A stretch of 51,703 nt of DNA from Candidatus Uhrbacteria bacterium (lineage in GTDB: Bacteria > Patescibacteriota > Patescibacteriia > UBA9934 > GWF2-40-263): contig JACPHT010000008.1 of NCBI GenBank assembly GCA_016188475.1, positions 98,489 through 150,191 on the forward strand. Reading direction: 5' to 3'. How positions within the stretch are numbered: position 1 is the stretch's first letter; each line of letters opens with the position of its first letter. This document shows positions 43,461 to 51,703 of the stretch, piece after piece. The notes under the pieces are model-generated. The model was not told the DNA's origin, made no database searches, and worked only from the letters and a program-made list of their open reading frames with translations. A program made the translations under genes and the position numbers.

Positions 43461-44531
43461 TCACACAAGATCGCTGTCGCCGTTTTCCAATAATCGCGAG
43501 ACAATTTTTTTAACTTCTTGCGCGCGTGATTTTGGACACACAAGTAAAGCGTCGCCCGTATCAACCACTACTACATCTTCCATTCCAAGCACTGCTATAA
43601 GTTTATTTTCTGGCGCGTATGCCAAGGATCCTTTTGTATCAATCATCAAACACTTCCCTTTTGTGACATTTTTTCCTTGATCTGAAAGATGGTCAAATAA
43701 TGTATCCCACGCGCCAATATCGCTCCATCCAAAATTCCCCTTCATAATAAGAACGTCTTCTGGATCCATTTTTTCCGTAACAGAATAATCAAAAGAAATT
43801 TTTGGAAGCAACCCGAAGAGAGTATCTATACCCTGAGCTTGTCGAAGGGTTGAATGTTGAATCTCTCTCAACACTTTTCCAATTTCTGGCGCGTATGTTT
43901 CAAACGCTTCCATAAACTTGCACGGTGTCCACATGTAATAATTAGCATGCCACAAATACGACCCTTCCTCAAGATATTGTTTTGCAACTTCGTATGGCGG
44001 TTTTTCTGTGTGACCTGCGAAATTATACACTTCAACACCATCGATTGTGTCATACAATTCCCCGATTCTGGTATATCCAAGAACTGTGCTTGGAAAAGTC
44101 GGAGTCACGGCTATATCAAGAAGCTTACCTGTTTTTTTTACAAGCGCGTCTCCGACTGCAAGCGTACGCAAAAACATTTCTTCATCTTTGATATCGTGAT
44201 CGGATGGAATAAAAACAATTGGCTCATCAGGATCGATTAATTCCATAATTGCCGCAATATAACCCATTGCAGGACCAGTGTCTCGTTTTTCAGGTTCAAT
44301 CAAAACATGATCGCTCGAAATTTGAGGAAGTGCATCATGCAACAGCTTGTCAAAAGACGGAGAAATAGAAAAGTATATTTTATCGGATGGCAATAATTTA
44401 AGAAGACGTTCATACGTCTCTTTAATTAATGGTTTGTCGTTTACAATCTCAAAAAATTGTTTTGGTTTTTGTTGACGCGACATTGGCCAAAGCCTTGTTC
44501 CGACTCCGCCAGCTAGAATAATTGCTTTCAT
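43461..44531 (-). CDS. manC: mannose-1-phosphate guanylyltransferase
   Basis: AIILAGGVGTRLWPMSRQQKPKQF...FIPSDHDI...FDYSVTEKMDPEDVLIMKGNFGWSDIGAWDTL. Confidence 0.95.
   Translation of the reverse strand: MKAIILAGGVGTRLWPMSRQQKPKQFFEIVNDKPLIKETYERLLKLLPSDKIYFSISPSFDKLLHDALPQISSDHVLIEPEKRDTGPAMGYIAAIMELIDPDEPIVFIPSDHDIKDEEMFLRTLAVGDALVKKTGKLLDIAVTPTFPSTVLGYTRIGELYDTIDGVEVYNFAGHTEKPPYEVAKQYLEEGSYLWHANYYMWTPCKFMEAFETYAPEIGKVLREIQHSTLRQAQGIDTLFGLLPKISFDYSVTEKMDPEDVLIMKGNFGWSDIGAWDTLFDHLSDQGKNVTKGKCLMIDTKGSLAYAPENKLIAVLGMEDVVVVDTGDALLVCPKSRAQEVKKIVSRLLENGDSDLV
43829..43852. repeat. family-1 repeat unit in frame inside manC
   Basis: ccctgagcttgtcgaagggt, encodes TLRQAQG on the minus strand. Confidence 0.8.
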
Positions 44532-44549
44532 AAATGAAAAGTCATGGAG

Positions 44550-45035
44550 TCAAAAGGATGAGATAGCAATACGCATTGCAAATGCTAAAACAATTCCCAA
44601 AATTGCTCCAACAATAACATCACTGAAATAATGAACGCCAACTGCGACTCGACCAAATGAAACAAAAATCGCCGCAACTAACATAACAGGCCAAACCAAA
44701 GGGAAATGCAAAAAAACAACGAAAAGTGCAAACGCAACTGTACTGTGTGAGGATGGAAAACTGGGAGTTTCAACAAGAAGATGAATGAGAGGTTTGTATC
44801 CTTCAGGATGAAACGGCCTTGCACGACGTAATAACTCCGAAATCAACAATGAAATTCCAAGTGGAAATAACAAGACTGGAACCAGTGGTTTAATATTTGG
44901 AAATAAAAGTCCAAACGCAATTCCAATCATCAACCAAAGTAAATATGATGCACAAAAAACCGCAGTATAAATTTTCCATTTAGAAATACGCGTTGCGTCA
45001 AATAATGCTCTTGAAATTTTTGCGTCTTTTGTCAT
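44550..45035 (-). CDS. PAP2 superfamily phosphatase
   Basis: SFPSSHSTVAFALFVV...SFGRVAVGVHYFSDVIVGAILG. Confidence 0.9.
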   Translation of the reverse strand: MTKDAKISRALFDATRISKWKIYTAVFCASYLLWLMIGIAFGLLFPNIKPLVPVLLFPLGISLLISELLRRARPFHPEGYKPLIHLLVETPSFPSSHSTVAFALFVVFLHFPLVWPVMLVAAIFVSFGRVAVGVHYFSDVIVGAILGIVLAFAMRIAISSF

Positions 45036-45745
45036 ATTTTACATGCGTATTTTCTCAAAAACTCGAGCTCTTTTTCGCGTTGTTCAATATCATTCAAAAT
45101 CACTAAAGCGTTTTTTGGCTTTACTAAATTTTTATTTTTGTATTTACAATATTTTTGAATCGGACATGCCCAACATCTAGGCTTTCCAGGAATGCAAATA
45201 TATCTTCCTAGTTTCACAAACACTCGATTGACTGTTGGTTGCCAAGATATGGGAATAATCTTCAACAATGCTTTTTCTGTTTTTTCTGGTGTGTTTGTTT
45301 TCACCCATCCAAGACGGTTGGTGACTCGATACACATGAGTATCAACCGCGATTGCTGATTTCGAAAATGATGTTACAAGTAAAACAGAGGCTGTTTTTCG
45401 ACCAACGCCTGGAAGGGTTGTCAATTCATTCATCGTGCTTGGTATTTTCCCATTAAACTTTTTTTCAACCTCAACTGCCATCTTATGTAAATTTTTTGCT
45501 TTTTGTCTATACATGCCAATCGAGCGAATGTAGCTCTCGATTCGATTTGGAGTTGATTTCGCAAGTTTGTTCACTGTTGGAAACGCATTCAAAAATCTTG
45601 GAAACAATTTCAAAACTTGCTCATCGCGCGTGCGCGCAGATAAAATAACAGCAACAAGATTTTGATATGGATTTCCTATTTCCATTGCTCCTGGATTTGG
45701 AAAAATCGTTTCCAAAATTTTCAAAACTTTTGCAGTGTCGCTCAT
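45032..45745 (-). CDS. nth: endonuclease III
   Basis: LTTLPGVGRKTASVLL...AVDTHVYRVTNRLGW...CIPGKPRCWACPIQKYC (Fe-S cluster). Confidence 0.93.
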   Translation of the reverse strand: MSDTAKVLKILETIFPNPGAMEIGNPYQNLVAVILSARTRDEQVLKLFPRFLNAFPTVNKLAKSTPNRIESYIRSIGMYRQKAKNLHKMAVEVEKKFNGKIPSTMNELTTLPGVGRKTASVLLVTSFSKSAIAVDTHVYRVTNRLGWVKTNTPEKTEKALLKIIPISWQPTVNRVFVKLGRYICIPGKPRCWACPIQKYCKYKNKNLVKPKNALVILNDIEQREKELEFLRKYACKI

Positions 45746-47322
45746 ATTAGCTGTTGTCCATCCATCTCAACAGGTTGTTCAATTCCCATAATAGCCAAAA
45801 TCGTTGGCGCAACATCCGCAAGCATTCCAACTGGCGACATAAGAGATAAATCTCCTTCAGGTACTTCTCCAGCGATTGACGGTTGTCCTTCAAACTTTTT
45901 TCCAATCAAAACAAACGGAACAGGATTCGTGGCGTGTTCTTTATTTATATCCCCGGTTCGAAGATTGATTCTTTCTTCAGCATTTCCGTGATCTGCGGTC
46001 AAAAAAACAACTCCATCTCGCGAGAGAGTTTCATCAACGATTTTCCCCAAACATTCATCAACAACTTCAACAGCCTTAATTGTTGCGTCAACATTTCCAG
46101 TATGCCCAACCATGTCAGGATTTGCGAAATTCAAAACAATAAAATCGTACTCATTTTTTCGCATCTCTTTTACTACATTTTCTGTAATTGCTCTAGCGCT
46201 CATTTCAGGCGCTTCATCATAAGAAGAAACATTTTTTGAAGGAACGATAATCCTGTCTTCTCCTTTGAACGGCTCTTCCTTTGTGCCGTTCAAGAAAAAT
46301 GTTACGTGCGCATATTTTGTTGTTTCTGCAATATGCAATTGCCGCAATCCATTTTCAGAAATTACCTGCGCAAGGCAATGTTCAACTTGCATGCGAGGAA
46401 AAGCAATTTCAACTGGCAAATCTTTTTCATATTCAGCCATTGTTGTAAAAAAAAGATTCTCAAGTTTAACGCGATCGAATTTATCAAATTCTGGAAGCAC
46501 AAAAGATTTCGTAATTTGACGCATGCGGTCAGGACGAAAGTTAAAAAAAATTATCGCGTCATTTGATTGAACTTGACCGACTGGTTTTCCATCATCTACT
46601 AAAACAGTTGGGACAAATTCTTCATCGTACTTTTCATTTGTGTATGACTCTTTCAGAGTTGAGATTGGATCACTCGTCGTTGGGCCTTTTCCGCGAACTA
46701 TTGCGTCATAAGCTTTTTTTGTTCTATCCCAACGATTATCTCGATCCATTGCGTAATATCTTCCGGCAAGGGTCGCAATTTTCCCAACACCAATTTTTTT
46801 TATTTTCTTTTGAAGCGCTGAAATAAAATCTATTCCGGAATTGTAAATTGTGTCTCGACCGTCCAGAATCGCATGAACAAAAACTTCTTTGATTTTTTTC
46901 TTTTTTGCAAGTTCAAGAAGAGCAAAACAATGTTCGTCCATTGAATGAACGCGTCCGGCGCTAATCATTCCAATCAAATGCAAACGACTGTTATTTTTTT
47001 TAACATGATCTATCGCGTGAAGGAATGCCTCATTTTCAAAAAATGACTTATCCGCTATCGCGCGATTGATGCGAGGAAACATTTGGTAATAAACTCGCCC
47101 GGCTCCGATTGCCAAATGACCGACTTCTGAATTTCCCATTTCACCCCAAGACAAACCAACCTCTTCTCCGGAAGCTCGCAAAGTCATTGTTGGATATGTT
47201 CGAATATAGCGATCAAAGTTTGGGGTATTTGCGCGTGTTATAGCATTTCCTTCGCTGTCCGGAGCAACACCAAATCCATCAATTATAACAAGCACGTATG
47301 GTTTTTTTATTTTATCATTCAT
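45742..47322 (-). CDS. gpmI: 2,3-bisphosphoglycerate-independent phosphoglycerate mutase
   Basis: LVIIDGFGVAPDSEGNAI...MGNSEVGHLAIGAGRVYYQ...LTADHGNAE. Confidence 0.97.
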   Translation of the reverse strand: MNDKIKKPYVLVIIDGFGVAPDSEGNAITRANTPNFDRYIRTYPTMTLRASGEEVGLSWGEMGNSEVGHLAIGAGRVYYQMFPRINRAIADKSFFENEAFLHAIDHVKKNNSRLHLIGMISAGRVHSMDEHCFALLELAKKKKIKEVFVHAILDGRDTIYNSGIDFISALQKKIKKIGVGKIATLAGRYYAMDRDNRWDRTKKAYDAIVRGKGPTTSDPISTLKESYTNEKYDEEFVPTVLVDDGKPVGQVQSNDAIIFFNFRPDRMRQITKSFVLPEFDKFDRVKLENLFFTTMAEYEKDLPVEIAFPRMQVEHCLAQVISENGLRQLHIAETTKYAHVTFFLNGTKEEPFKGEDRIIVPSKNVSSYDEAPEMSARAITENVVKEMRKNEYDFIVLNFANPDMVGHTGNVDATIKAVEVVDECLGKIVDETLSRDGVVFLTADHGNAEERINLRTGDINKEHATNPVPFVLIGKKFEGQPSIAGEVPEGDLSLMSPVGMLADVAPTILAIMGIEQPVEMDGQQLI

Positions 47323-48575
47323 ACTTCTTCTTCTATTTCGAGTAACCTGTTGTATTTCGCGAGCCTCTCGGATCGGGACAGTGATCCTGTTTTAATAAAA
47401 TCCGCATTCACAGCAACAGCTAAATCAGCGATCGTTGTATCTTCTGTTTCTCCTGAACGATGGGAGACTGAAACCTTATACCCGAATTGCTGTGCAAGCA
47501 AAATCGCATCCACTGCTTCAGACAAAGTTCCAATCTGATTCAATTTGATTAAAATTGCATTTCCCGCGCCAAGTTCAATTCCTTTTTGCAATCGTTCAAC
47601 ATTTGTCACAAAAAAATCATCACCGACAAGCGTAACTTTATTTCCAATCTGTTTCGTCATTTCAACCCAACCGCCCCAATCATCTTGATTGAGTCCATCT
47701 TCCAAAGAAATAATCGGATATTTTTTTATCCAATTCTTCCACAAAGCAATCATTTGTTTTTGTGTAAAAATTTTCTTATCAACTTTGAGATGATAACGTT
47801 CGTCTTTTTTCTTGTAGAGTTCTGAAACTGCAGGATCGATCGCGAGAAAAACATTTTTTCCAGATTGATATCCGGCTTGCTTGATAGCTTTCATTATAAA
47901 TTTCAAGGCTTCTTCATTTTTTTTCAACTTAATCGCGTAACCACCTTCGTCGCCTTTCAATGTTGTAAAACCTTTCCTTTTCAAAAGTTCTCCAAGCGCG
48001 TAGAAAACTTCAGCTCCGCATCGCATTCGCTCTTTAAACGAATGTTGAGCAGGAACAATCATAAATTCCTGAAAATCCAAAATCCATCCAGCATGAACGC
48101 CGCCGTTTAGCACATTCATTGTAGGAATTGGCAGACGATATTTTTTATGTGAAATATCAAAAACAAAACGAAGATAAGAATACAACGGTATCTTTTTTGC
48201 TTTTGCCGCAACATGAGCGCATGCAAGCGACACTCCTAAAATTGCGTTTGCGCCAAGCCGGCTTTTATTCTTTGTTCCGTCAAGATCAATCATGATCTGA
48301 TCAATCTGCCTTTGTTTTGTGACGTCCATTCCGCGCAGAGCTTTCGAAATTGTTGTGTTGACATTGTGAACCGCTTTCAACACACCTTTTCCTTTGTATC
48401 TTTTTTTATCATTGTCTCGCAGTTCAAGCGCTTCATGTGATCCTGTTGAAGCGCCACTTGGCACAGATGCAATGCCAACCGTTCCGTTGTTTAACAAAAC
48501 AGAAACTTGAACGGTCGGATTTCCGCGCGAGTCTAAAATCTCATCAGCGTGAATAGATTCGATTGTGTATTTCAT
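47319..48575 (-). CDS. eno: enolase
   Basis: ILDSRGNPTVQVSVLLNNG...SVPSGASTGSHEALELRD...SHRSGETEDTTIADLAVA. Confidence 0.98.
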   Translation of the reverse strand: MKYTIESIHADEILDSRGNPTVQVSVLLNNGTVGIASVPSGASTGSHEALELRDNDKKRYKGKGVLKAVHNVNTTISKALRGMDVTKQRQIDQIMIDLDGTKNKSRLGANAILGVSLACAHVAAKAKKIPLYSYLRFVFDISHKKYRLPIPTMNVLNGGVHAGWILDFQEFMIVPAQHSFKERMRCGAEVFYALGELLKRKGFTTLKGDEGGYAIKLKKNEEALKFIMKAIKQAGYQSGKNVFLAIDPAVSELYKKKDERYHLKVDKKIFTQKQMIALWKNWIKKYPIISLEDGLNQDDWGGWVEMTKQIGNKVTLVGDDFFVTNVERLQKGIELGAGNAILIKLNQIGTLSEAVDAILLAQQFGYKVSVSHRSGETEDTTIADLAVAVNADFIKTGSLSRSERLAKYNRLLEIEEEV

Positions 48576-48584
48576 AAAAATGAA

Positions 48585-48621
48585 ATCACACTTAACTCCC
48601 GATCGGTAGTTAAGTGTGATT
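48585..48621 (-). terminator. perfect hairpin between pgk and eno (terminator/attenuator)
   Basis: AATCACACTTAACT..CCGATCGG..AGTTAAGTGTGATT followed on the minus strand by TTTCATTTTT. Confidence 0.75.
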
Positions 48622-48623
48622 GT

Positions 48624-49820
48624 TCAATCATAAACTTTCAATGGTTCTAAACCGGGAAATTTCTGACCAGCTAAAAAATCAAGAAGCGCTCCTCCGCCTG
48701 TTGACAGTAAAGTAAATTTATCCGATAGCTTCATTCGTTCAAGCACCGGACCTGTGTCACCACCGCCGACAATAGTTGCCGCCACACCAGTTCTATCCGC
48801 AATTGCTTGCGCGATCGCTCTTGTGCCAGCGCAAAAATTTCCAATCTCACAATATCCAAATGGACCATTCCAAACAATCGTTTTTGCATGTGAAATTTTT
48901 TTTATAAATTGATCACGCGTTTTTGGTCCAATATCAACAATCCGATCTCTTGAACCAATATCATCGGCTGAAACAATTTTTGTCTTTGCGTCTTTACGGA
49001 AACTCGAAGCTACAACAACGTCTTCTGGAAGAATAATTTTCTTCAAAAGATGTTTCGGCAAAGAACGAACGAGTTCAACTCCTTCAGTATCATAAATAGA
49101 ACGACCGACTTCAATTCCTTGTGCAACAAAAAAAGTTGTTGCGAGAGCACCACCAAGCAAAACATAATCCGTATGGCTTGAAAGATGTTTTATAACTGGA
49201 AGTTTTGTGTCAATCTTCAGTCCTCCCATCAACAAAATAAAAGGAAGTTTTGTATTTTTTTCAAGTTGAGATAAAACGTTCACTTCGCTTGCAAGAAGTG
49301 GGCCAGCATAAGATGGAAGCTCTTTCGCGATTGCGTTGAGTGAAGCATGAGCTCTGTGAGAAACAGCAAAGGCGTCATTGACATATACGTCACCCAGTCG
49401 CGCGAGAGCTTTTGCAAATACAGGATCATTAGCTGTTTCGCGTGGATCAAAACGTAAATTTTCCAAAATCAAAATTTGACCATCTTTTAAGTTCGCAACA
49501 GCCTGTTCAGCTCGTGCTCCAAAAAGCGCGCGCGAAATCGCAATTTTTGTCCCAAGCAAACTTCCCAATCGTTTTGCAATCGGTACAACAGAGTTTGCGG
49601 CTTTTCGTTTTCCACTTGGACGTCCGAGGTGCGTAAGAACAACTACACGAGCTCCGTGTTGTGAGAGCCAATCAATATCAACTGCGGCGCGAGCTATCCT
49701 TCCATGTGGACCATCAACAGCGCGCCCATTCTCAATTGGCACATTTCCATCAATACGTATAAGAACACGCTTGCCTTTAAGCGGTAAATCTTGTGGAATT
49801 TTGCGAAGCTTAATAGACAT
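48624..49820 (-). CDS. pgk: phosphoglycerate kinase
   Basis: GKRVLIRIDGNVPIENG...VVVLTHLGRPSGK...VWNGPFGYCE...GGGDTGPVLE. Confidence 0.97.
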   Translation of the reverse strand: MSIKLRKIPQDLPLKGKRVLIRIDGNVPIENGRAVDGPHGRIARAAVDIDWLSQHGARVVVLTHLGRPSGKRKAANSVVPIAKRLGSLLGTKIAISRALFGARAEQAVANLKDGQILILENLRFDPRETANDPVFAKALARLGDVYVNDAFAVSHRAHASLNAIAKELPSYAGPLLASEVNVLSQLEKNTKLPFILLMGGLKIDTKLPVIKHLSSHTDYVLLGGALATTFFVAQGIEVGRSIYDTEGVELVRSLPKHLLKKIILPEDVVVASSFRKDAKTKIVSADDIGSRDRIVDIGPKTRDQFIKKISHAKTIVWNGPFGYCEIGNFCAGTRAIAQAIADRTGVAATIVGGGDTGPVLERMKLSDKFTLLSTGGGALLDFLAGQKFPGLEPLKVYD

Positions 49821-49849
49821 GCACCTAATGAAATTAAAGAAAAAAACGC

Positions 49850-49926
49850 TTTTTATTCCCTGAGCTTGTCGAAGGGATAAAAAGCGATCTCATGTTACAT
49901 CGCCTTCGACAGGCTCAGGCAATATT
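49850..49926. repeat. family-1 palindromic repeat with locus-specific outer arms
   Basis: CGCTTTTTATTCCCTGAGCTTGTCGAAGGGATAAAAAGCG ... CGCCTTCGACAGGCTCAGGCAATA. Confidence 0.85.
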
Positions 49927-49959
49927 AGCACAAAAACCTTTCGATCTAAAACCCAAAAC

Positions 49960-50865
49960 CTAAAACCCAATTTTCATCTCTACAATCTCCGGTATATTAA
50001 ACAATCGCGCGCGAGTTCCGGTTTCACCAACACCGCTTGTTATAAAAAACGGCTGACCGTTATATTCAAACCAACCTTTATCAAACGCGCGACCAAGTCT
50101 TGTTGGAACAGCAGGAACAGGTCCAATAAACGGAAGACTGATTTGGCCTCCGTGAGTGTGAGCCGCGAGCACAAGATCAGCCAAACGCGTTGTGTCTGAA
50201 AAAACAACATCTGGATTATGCGCTAACATAATCGTAGTATCTTCTTCAACAACACTTTGCATTGTTTTGCCAATATCTCCTTCAAACCAAATGTCAGATA
50301 CTCCTGCGATACGCAATGTTTTATTTTCGATCTCGAGATTAAGAGTTTCGTTCTCGATAACTTCGATTCCGAATGATTCAAGAGCGGCGATCACTTCGTT
50401 TGACGCGTTAGCATAATATTCGTGATTTCCAGTCACAGCATAGACACCGTATGGAGCACGAAGTTCTGCGAGCGGAGAAAGATATTGAATATCAGTAGCT
50501 GATTTGACAACAAAATCTCCTAAAATAAAAATGATGTCCGGTTGAATTTCCTGCACGCGTTTAACAACTTTTGAAACCCAATCAGATTTTTTGAATGGTC
50601 CAGCATGAATGTCAGAAAAAACTACCGCTCGAATCGTCTGCGTTGGCGCTTCAATAAGATTCACTGAAGTTTGTTTGATGATCAATAAACGTGGTTCAAT
50701 GAAACTTCCGTAAAAAATTGTAATCCAAGATAAAATAAACAAAACAAAAATAGTCTGTCTTAATTTTGAATTTCGCAATCTCACGCGATGATGACTCTCT
50801 TGCAACAAAAAAATTCCAACTGTGATGAGATAGAAAAAAATAATGAAATCAAAAGCAAGTTCCAT
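49960..50865 (-). CDS. metallophosphoesterase, membrane-anchored
   Basis: VFSDIHAGPF...FILGDFV...VTGNHEYY...LAHNPDVV...AAHTHGGQISLP. Confidence 0.94.
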   Translation of the reverse strand: MELAFDFIIFFYLITVGIFLLQESHHRVRLRNSKLRQTIFVLFILSWITIFYGSFIEPRLLIIKQTSVNLIEAPTQTIRAVVFSDIHAGPFKKSDWVSKVVKRVQEIQPDIIFILGDFVVKSATDIQYLSPLAELRAPYGVYAVTGNHEYYANASNEVIAALESFGIEVIENETLNLEIENKTLRIAGVSDIWFEGDIGKTMQSVVEEDTTIMLAHNPDVVFSDTTRLADLVLAAHTHGGQISLPFIGPVPAVPTRLGRAFDKGWFEYNGQPFFITSGVGETGTRARLFNIPEIVEMKIGF

Positions 50866-50926
50866 AAATAAAAATTTGAAAAAAACTTTTACCCCACACC
50901 CAACATCTAAAACCAAAAACCTTTTT

Positions 50927-51703
50927 TTACAATTTCCCTACATACTGCACCATATCCATCAATCTTTCCGAATATCCCCATTCATTGTCATACCACGCGA
51001 GAACTTTCAAAAGATCGCCATCAACCAAACGTGTCATTTGAAGATCAACGACAGTTCCAAATGTTGACCCTATAAAATCTGTTGAAACAAGCGGCTCGTC
51101 TGTAACTCCAAGAATGTTTTTCCAACGCGGATCGCGTGCCGCATCGCGAAATACTTGATTGACTTCTTCAACGGTTGTTTGTTTTGAAAGAAGAAAAGTA
51201 AAATCAGTTAAAGAAACATCAATCGTTGGAACGCGAACAGCGATCCCGTCAAATTTATTTTTAAGTGACGGTATCGCTTGGGTGGTTGCTTTTGCCGCGC
51301 CAGTGCTTGTTGGAACTAGATTCACAAGCGCGCTTCGAGCTCGTCGCAAATCAGGATGAAGTTTCGGAGGAATACTGTCAACAGTGTTTTGCTCGGCTGT
51401 CACTGAATGAATTGTTGTAAGCATTGCTTTTTTCACGCCAAACGCCTCAACCAAAATCTGCGCGACAGGCGCAACAGAATTCGTTGTGCAAGAAGCGTTG
51501 TTGATTATTGTTTGATCTTTTAGACAAGTTTTGTGATTAACTCCAATTAAGAAAGTTGGAGCATCATCGGACGGCGCGCTAATAACAACTCTCTTTGCGC
51601 CGGCTTGCAAATGTTTTTTCGCGTCTTCTGTTTTTGTAAATCTTCCTGTCGATTCAACGACAACATCAACTTTGTGAGCGCCCCATGGGATTACTGATGG
51701 ATC
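50927..51703 (-). CDS. gap: glyceraldehyde-3-phosphate dehydrogenase, N-terminus beyond window edge
   Basis: NNASCTTNSVAPVAQIL...TTIHSVTAEQNTVDSIPPKLHPDLRRARSALVNLVPTSTGAAKA; frame continues open to 51703 (VDVVVESTGRF upstream). Confidence 0.96.
   Translation of the reverse strand, partial: DPSVIPWGAHKVDVVVESTGRFTKTEDAKKHLQAGAKRVVISAPSDDAPTFLIGVNHKTCLKDQTIINNASCTTNSVAPVAQILVEAFGVKKAMLTTIHSVTAEQNTVDSIPPKLHPDLRRARSALVNLVPTSTGAAKATTQAIPSLKNKFDGIAVRVPTIDVSLTDFTFLLSKQTTVEEVNQVFRDAARDPRWKNILGVTDEPLVSTDFIGSTFGTVVDLQMTRLVDGDLLKVLAWYDNEWGYSERLMDMVQYVGKL

Noticed and set aside
1-51703. tRNA or rRNA genes
   Set aside because: No T-arm consensus (GGTTCGANTCC) with cloverleaf partners and no rRNA-like sequence were seen by eye; tRNAscan-SE would settle this.

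Overview
The window (51.7 kb) looks like a chromosomal segment of an AT-rich bacterium with compact genes. The gene styles suggest Candidatus Patescibacteria/CPR: archaeal-like UMP kinase, TrmB-type regulator, DUF4012 protein, many GT2/GT4 enzymes and overlapping start/stop codons. This is inference only. Most of the window is ordinary core genome, mainly on the minus strand: glyS (partial), frr, holB, mreB, a glycan-synthesis block, rplJ-rplL with an L10-type leader, pyrH, xseA/xseB, greA, metK, lexA-dinB, uvrD/pcrA, mltG, manC, nth, and a glycolysis cluster (gpmI, eno, pgk, gap partial). No tRNA, rRNA or CRISPR array was recognised. The unusual content is of three kinds. (1) A GC-rich, structure-dense island at ~3.77-7.19 kb holds two orphan ORFs, two promoter+terminator small-RNA candidates, a ~185-nt long imperfect hairpin (6S-like in shape) and other folded RNAs. 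(2) A recurrent structured hairpin family has four copies (6.7, 20.6, 26.2 and 32.1 kb) with compensatory changes, and one copy lies inside a larger terminal-inverted-repeat element that has a second, inverted copy at 43.1 kb with different contents. (3) Many short palindromic or periodic repeat families sit at gene ends. Two small ORFs (GIY-YIG nuclease, four-helix-bundle/S23-like) are bracketed by repeat arms like cassettes, and repeats occur in frame inside three conserved genes.
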